Source: Triglochin maritima
Taxonomy: Eukaryota > Streptophyta > Magnoliopsida > Alismatales > Juncaginaceae
Length of the DNA: 64,000 nucleotides
NCBI GenBank assembly: GCA_963682175.1
Contig: OY821772.1
Coordinates: forward strand, 59,418,925 to 59,482,924
Direction: 5' to 3'
Shown here: positions 58,621 to 64,000 of the stretch, piece by piece
Layout: every line of letters starts with the position of its first letter
How positions within the stretch are numbered: position 1 is the first letter of the stretch
Notes under the pieces: generated by a model
Database searches by the model: none
What the model saw: only the letters and a program-made list of their open reading frames with translations
What the model was told of the DNA's origin: nothing
Program-made: the position numbers and the translations under genes

Positions 58621-59710
58621 TTGTCGCCTTTTATTTTGTTGTCCGATTTAATTATGAGTTGGGGCTCCCATATTTACATCCATAATTGATCTTGCTTGCT
58701 CTCGGTCAGGTGGTCAGCACGTTTTTACTACGTTCATTTAGATGCTGCTTTGAGTTACACCACAAATTGTGGGGTTTGCATAGTTAAAAAGTTTCTCGCT
58801 ATACGCATCATGTTTGATTTCAGGGTGCATGATGTTGAAGTGAGGTTAATTTGGGCCACATCGCGAAAACCAGTTCAACGCTGCGGGCGAACGCTTTTGG
58901 TATCTTTTTGGGATGAGATTTTGTCAAGAATTTAAGGTTTTGTTGTTCTCTAGTGTAATTTTGTTGTTGGTTTTAAGGTATGTTTGTGTTGATGTAACAT
59001 TTGCAAAGAACAATAGATTAGGGTTTGAAGTGGTCTCGGTTTTCGCTGCAAATGATTTCCACGTAAATCATTATCCAGTGATTATGTGTTTGTTATTTTT
59101 GCTTCGAGTGATTGCATGCAGATCATGATCGCCCAACACATGACACTGTAGTCTGTAGATAGTTGACATGTAACCCCAAATTCTGACAGCGTAGAGGCAC
59201 ACAGTCACACACCAGTCTTATTTGTATCTTTCTAAATTGTGAGTTATTGACTTGTGAGTATAACCGTAAGACTTACGATCCAGTAAGAACTCAGTCGAGA
59301 TGGTCCAATCACAACCAAGATTCAAGAAAATACCAACTTTTCTCAAGTCATGCTCACATAGTTACATCAACATGATGTTTCTTCGGACCATTATTTTGTC
59401 CGAATTGCACACTTCTTGCACAAACGTACAACATCTTAGCAGTTTTCAAAACAAAAGATCCTATTTCTGCTGAGCTATTATGTGTAAATTTAATTGGTCA
59501 AGCAAGTCCAAATTTAATTGGATTTTTAAGGCCTCAAGTTGGGCCTCAGACTCATCTTTGAAAAGTTAAAAGTTGAAGCCCAAATTGAGCCCTATATCTG
59601 GCAAGAAGAAACATATTTTTCTTAAGAAAATTACATGATCTAAACGGCAAAATTAAAATATGTCATTTGTAATAAAACAAATTTATCCTAGTAAATTCTT
59701 ATGGATCCAT
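58621..59710. other. Intergenic DNA, no gene seen
   Basis: Short open frames at 58696-58935 and 58913-59128 lack any family motif. No repeat boundaries were identified. Confidence 0.4.
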
Positions 59711-60096
59711 ATTAGGGGTGTAAACGAGACTAAACGAGTATTTGGCTATTTTTAAGAATCTCAATAAGCTTTTCAACTCGTTTAAATTGTTTAAGACTTG
59801 ATTAATTTGTTGTAAACATACTATTTACATTTTACAAACATGATTAGCATATAAATAAGAAATTTTATAAATTATATGGTTTACTTTTATATAATTGAGA
59901 TATAGAAAATAATATGTTTATTTGTGACATATATTAATGTGTATAAACTTAAATGAACTCTTATCGAGCTAATTGAGTCGAACTAGGACTTGACTCGTTT
60001 ATTAAACGAGCGGATTTTAATCCTTAAGCTTGACTCGTTTATTAAACCAGTCGAGCTTTATCGAGCCGAGCTCGAGTAAAATTTAGCAACCCTAAT
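59711..60096. mobile_element. MITE-like repeat (about 386 bp) with ATTAGGG ends
   Basis: The left end ATTAGGGGTGTAAACGAG and right end (reverse complement ATTAGGGTTGCTAAA) share ATTAGGG-TG. The interior repeats CTCGTTTA / TAAACGAG and GAGCTCGAG words. It resembles the dispersed GGGGTGTAAACGAG repeats common in plant genomes. Superfamily and TSD are not resolved. Confidence 0.55.
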
Positions 60097-60929
60097 CCCA
60101 TATATCTTCACATAGGAGCAAAGGGGCAATTCAAATCGTTTTAGGGAACTTTGACAAATAATGGGTATTGAAAAGTGCATTGTTCAACAAAATGGGCTAA
60201 AATAAATCAAATAATGGATTCATGCAGGTTAAGTGAGACATCTAAAAGTGGAAGGGGGTGCATTGTTATATTTAACCCATGATATAAAATAAAATAAAAT
60301 CGACGTTCATACTTTGAGTGTACTATAAAGTATGTATTATTATTTATTAATTCGTTATGTATTCTATTGTTCATAATAAATTAACTTGTTTTCAAAACGC
60401 ACAATCTGAAATTCTCAATAGAACAATATTCGAATGGTTGACTTCCTTTATGAAATTTATTCTCCTTTAAAACATATTTTCATCTGAATGTTCGTTTTCC
60501 TCGGTCAAAATTTATTCCTCTTTAAAACCATATTTCATCTGAATGATCGTTTTCGTTGATCAAATATATTCTTCATTAAAAAAACACTATATTCTAGAGA
60601 GATAAAAATATATAATTATAACTATAAGTTAAAAATTAACATCCCAACACGGACCGTTATAGGACTAATTAAGATGCTAGTCTCGGTCGTACTAAGACTC
60701 AACTGATCCAAAAAAAAAAAACAATTGCGTCCCACAACTAGTGTTTTCTTTTGTGATGTTTTGTTTTATGTCTTCTATTATGTAAGGGCACCCTCAAGGG
60801 GTACTCGGCAAAAGTGTTGCCCCGCTCCACTGAATGGGGGAGCGTGACCGGGCAGTCCGTCTCGCCGTGGACATTTGTTGCCTTTTATGTTTTGTTTTTT
60901 TGTCCGTAATTTTTATATATAATAAAAAA
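60097..60929. other. AT-rich spacer with a GC-rich MITE-like end
   Basis: At 60784-60880 a GC-rich block (AAGGGCACCCTCAAGGGG, CCCCGCTCC, GGGGGAGCG) resembles the GC-rich left part of the element at 29349. It may be the outer end of a larger element containing the inverted-repeat region that follows. A convincing right partner was not found. Confidence 0.4.
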
Positions 60930-61215
60930 ATACAAAATTATAAAAATAGGCAAAATATATATTAATTTCGAATTCTACTAGGGTCGCGGTTCACACCTGC
61001 GATCCGTGGAGGCAACCGCAATCCGTCGTCTTTAAAAAAAATATCCATGGATCGCGGTTCACACCGGCGATCCGTCACTTTAAAATAAAATCACGTGTGA
61101 ACCGCGATCAGTGATTTTTTTATTTCTATTTTTTATTTTTTTTAAATCATTTTTACATGTTTTTAATTGTTTTAAAAAAAGGTTTCCTAATTATTATTAC
61201 TTTAAAAAAAACTTT

Positions 61216-61434
61216 GTTCTTAGCTTTTTACTCCATCGACCCCGAAATTACGTGGATAACCCAACGTGTTGAAGAGTTAGGTAATTTTATTCAATAAAAA
61301 AATAAATTCTCTTATACAGAATAATAAATGAAGTACAACTAAATATTAAAGAAACATTAAAACTAATTAAAACAAAAATTGGTAACGTTGTCAAAAATCC
61401 GAAGGGTGTACTCATTGCAAACATTCTTGAAAGT
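61216..61434 (+). repeat. Left inner arm of the long inverted repeat
   Basis: It contains CCCGAAATTACGTGGATAAC and GGTAACGTTGTCAAAAATCC, which recur reverse-complemented in 62199-62410 with scattered differences. Confidence 0.85.
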
Positions 61435-62198
61435 CGATGCAACAAAAAATTAAAAATAAAATTTTATTTTTTTAAAAAATAATAACAATTAGAAAATATA
61501 TTCCAAAAAATATAAATATAAAAAAACACATTAAAAATAATTTAAAAAAAAATCAAAACATAAAATCATAACACTAAAATCACTAAACCTAAATAATTAG
61601 TTTTAAAAACAAATTTGCACCGATAGCTCGCGTGACTTTTTTTTTATTTTCTTTTACTTTTTTGATTTCCGCTTTCCCCTTTTTAAATGATTTAAATCTT
61701 TTTTTTTCAAACAATTAGTTAACATATTTTGAAAATATATATTAGTTAACATATTTTGAAAAAATATATATATTAAAAAACAGATTAAAAATGTTTTTTT
61801 AGAAAATCAAAATAAATAATAGAAAATAAAAAAGTGATTAAAATATATTAAAATGATTTAAAAATGAAAAACAGAAATAAAAAAATAACGGATCGCGGGT
61901 CACACCCGCGATCCGTGATTTTTTTTAAGTGACGAATCGCGGGTGTGAATCGCGATCCGTCCAAAAAAATAGTAGCGGATCGTGGTTCACACCCACGATC
62001 CGTGCAATTTTTTTTAAAAAGTGACGGATCGTGGGTGTAAACCGCGTTTCGAGTAGAATTCGAAATTAGATTTTATTTTTCCTATATTTATAATTTGGAA
62101 ATTTTTATATATATTCACACCCGCGATCCGTCACTTTTTAAATTTATTTTTTTTACATGGATCATGGGTGTGAACCACGATCTACCACTTTTTTTGCA

Positions 62199-62410
62199 CG
62201 AATGTTTGCAATGAGTGTACACCCTACGGATTTTGACAACGTTACCGAATTTTGTTTTAATTAGTTTTAGTGTTTGTTTAATATTTAGTTGTAATTAATT
62301 TATTATTCTTTATAAGAGAATTTGTTTTTTTATTGTATAAAATTAACCAACTTTTCAACACGCTAGGTTATCCACGTAATTTCGGGATCGTTGCAGTAAA
62401 AAGTAAAAAA
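62199..62410 (-). repeat. Right inner arm of the long inverted repeat
   Basis: Reverse-complement counterpart of 61216-61434, for example GGATTTTGACAACGTTACC and GTTATCCACGTAATTTCGGG. Confidence 0.85.
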
Positions 62411-62760
62411 ACAAAATTTTAATTTTTTTTTAAATAATAATAATTAGAAAGCATATTTTGAAAAACAAAACAATTTAAAAGCAGATAAAAATGATTTTTT
62501 TTTAAAAATCAAAAACAGAAATAAAAAAATCACTCATCGCGGTTCGCACCCGCGATCCGTGATTTATTTTAAAGTGACGGATCGCGAGTGTCAACCGCGA
62601 TCCTTCAATTTTTTTTAAATGTGACGGATCGCCAGTGTGAACCACGATCCGTGGTTTTTTTATTTTCTTTATAAGTGACGGATCGTGGGTGTGAACCGCG
62701 ATACGAGTAGAATTCGAAATTAATTTTTTCCCTATTTTATAATTTTGAGTTTTCCCCCTT

Positions 62761-63180
62761 TATTTTTAATTTTTTTGAAATAAACTATTTTTAATTTGTA
62801 AATTAATTAGCTAATAAGTTTAAAATTTGGCTAATTAGTTTGTTTTGTTGTTTAAAATTAGTTTAATTTGTAAATTAATTACTTTAATTATTTACTTTGT
62901 TTAAAAATAGTTTAAGTTGTAAATGAGGGAAATGAAATTATGTTAAAAAAGAAGTATTGATTGACAAGTTAACATTTATTTGTAAGTTGGGGTTACAAAG
63001 ATAATTTTGTTATGTTGAGACTCTCAACTTGAGAGAGAAAAAAAAGGTTATAGAATAGATAGAGTGTTGTTTTAATAAGTTGGGTTGACGATGAGCTAAC
63101 TAACGAGATCGTAAAGATCTGGTGTCAGGTGGCTTCTGTAGCTGTGTGGAGTTGTGGCTTCATTGTAACTTCAACTATTT
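62761..63180. other. AT-rich spacer before the LINE fragment
   Basis: It begins with degenerate TTTAAT/GTAAATTAATTA words and contains a small palindrome TTGAGACTCTCAACTTGAGAG near 63017-63037. No gene is seen. Confidence 0.42.
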
Positions 63181-63186
63181 TGATTG

Positions 63187-64000
63187 ATGGAGGAACCCAC
63201 TAGGCTAATTGAAAAATTGCCTATGCTTGAAATAAAGAAAGCCACATTCGGTTTGGCACCAAACAAATCGCCAGAGTCTGATTGATTCAACTTGTATTTT
63301 TACCAACAAATCTGGGTCGACATTAAAGATCACCTTACTCGAACATTCGAGCGTTTCCACAGTGGGACACTCTCAAAACACGAGTTCTAAGGACTTAACC
63401 AATGTCTCATTCCGCTTATCCCCAAGAAACCTGGGATTGAAACTGTTAAGGACCTTAGGCCTATATCGATGCTGAATAACATCTACAAAATTATAGTTAA
63501 GACTTTAGCAACTAGGCTGTCAATGGCTTTAAACAACACCGTATTACCTTCACAAAATGCCTTCTTAAAAGGACGTCAAATTATGGATACGATTATCGTG
63601 GCACGTGAGGTTATGCACTACCTAAGTCACAATAGGAAACAAGGTTTAATTCTCAAATTGGATTTTGAGAAGGCTTTCGGTAAAATTGATTAGGTCTTCC
63701 TATTAGCCAATCTCAAGGCCTTGGATGCCCCGAGCAATGGTGTAATTGGATACATTTATGCATCTCTACATCAACAGCTTTGATACTAATTAATGGTTGT
63801 CCGGAAGGATACTTTACGTCTTTCACAACGGGCTCCGACAAGGAGACCCTCTCTCACCCTTGCTTTTCCTTATTATAGCAAACTTCCTTGGACACATGCT
63901 TCGCCTTGGCTGTCAAAATGGACTCATTTTTGGGGTATCCTTTGGCCGTGAAGGAACAAAAGTTCTCAACCTGCAACTTTTAGATGATACCATTTTATTC
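63187..64000 (+). pseudogene. LINE (non-LTR retrotransposon) reverse transcriptase, decayed, continues beyond window
   Basis: Recognisable blocks in order: LAPNKSP (63256-63276), Ile-Pro-Lys-Lys-Pro-Gly...Leu-Arg-Pro-Ile-Ser, Tyr-Lys-Ile, Ala-x-Arg-Leu, Gln-Asn-Ala-Phe-Leu-Lys-Gly-Arg, Leu-Lys-Leu-Asp-Phe-Glu-Lys-Ala-Phe, then in other frames Gly-Leu-Arg-Gln-Gly-Asp-Pro-Leu-Ser-Pro. Stops interrupt at 63283-63285 (TGA), 63388-63390 (TAA) and 63691-63693 (TAG). At least two frameshifts follow. The catalytic Tyr/Phe-Ala-Asp-Asp is replaced by Leu-Leu-Asp-Asp near 63980. It is a dead copy. Confidence 0.87.

Larger units (their letters stand above)
60930..62760. repeat. Complex long inverted repeat with arrayed palindromes
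   Basis: Outer ends are inverted copies: ATTAATTTCGAATTCTACT...TCGCGGTTCACACC near 60960-60995 and its reverse complement near 62690-62725, with weaker matching to about 60930 and 62760. Inner arms 61216-61434 and 62199-62410 are also reverse complements of each other. A third, direct copy of the ...GAGTAGAATTCGAAATTA end lies at 62048-62068. About 14 copies of a ~28-nt imperfect palindrome (GGATCGCGG-GTGTGAA-CCGCGATCC type) are scattered through AT-rich filler. No coding frame is present. Confidence 0.85.

Noticed and set aside
58696..59128. Open frames of 71-79 codons
   Set aside because: No domain, no splice context, AT-rich intergenic DNA.
60960..62720. CRISPR-like or satellite array
   Set aside because: The palindromic units vary in sequence, orientation and spacing, and the genome is eukaryotic; a transposon-like inverted repeat fits better.

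Overview
This is nuclear DNA from a flowering plant, almost certainly a eudicot. It is AT-rich (GC-richer in exons), has GT-AG introns, plant-specific protein families and dense plant-type retrotransposons. Three intact-looking host genes were modelled exon by exon; all splice phases close and each gives a full-length protein. They are a QUASIMODO3-like Golgi methyltransferase (7144-11929, +, 7 exons, 604 aa), an RBL1/2-like rhomboid intramembrane protease (12814-14917, -, 5 exons, 317 aa) and an HD-ZIP class IV homeodomain-START regulator of the ANL2/HDG type (35470-40421, +, 9 exons, 804 aa). The first two are convergent, about 0.9 kb apart. The third sits behind a gene-free stretch of several kb.

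Most of the rest is mobile DNA. Left edge: a Ty1/copia element on the minus strand with an open gag-pol frame that runs off the window (1-4590). 16804-24086: a complete Mutator-like element (MULE) with 90-bp terminal inverted repeats and an exact 9-bp target duplication. Its transposase gene is split by two solo LTRs (20248-21521 and 21552-23025) that landed 20 bp apart. 25.6-30.1 kb: MITE-like and hAT elements, one hAT with a perfect 8-bp target duplication. 41394-43486: a solo gypsy-type LTR with a TSD. 44152-52674: a complete, very young Ty3/gypsy chromovirus (Tekay-like) with two 1954-bp LTRs differing at only three positions by eye, a 5-bp TSD, a primer-binding site and one uninterrupted gag-pol frame. 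55-58.4 kb: a decayed, 3'-truncated copia element joined to a hAT transposase tail. 60.9-62.8 kb: a long complex inverted repeat. Right edge: a decayed LINE reverse transcriptase.

Two signals are not explained by routine annotation. One is a ~1.8-kb AT-rich inverted-repeat structure (about 60930-62760) carrying some 14 copies of a ~28-nt imperfect palindrome built on GGATCGCGG...CCGCGATCC. The other is dense, irregularly spaced arrays of the CG palindrome CGGTCGACCG, which recur in three otherwise different LTRs (21552-23025, 41394-43486 and the gypsy pair at 44152/50721).

The three host genes have no operon-like relationship. They act separately: cell-wall pectin methylation in the Golgi, intramembrane proteolysis, and epidermal transcription.
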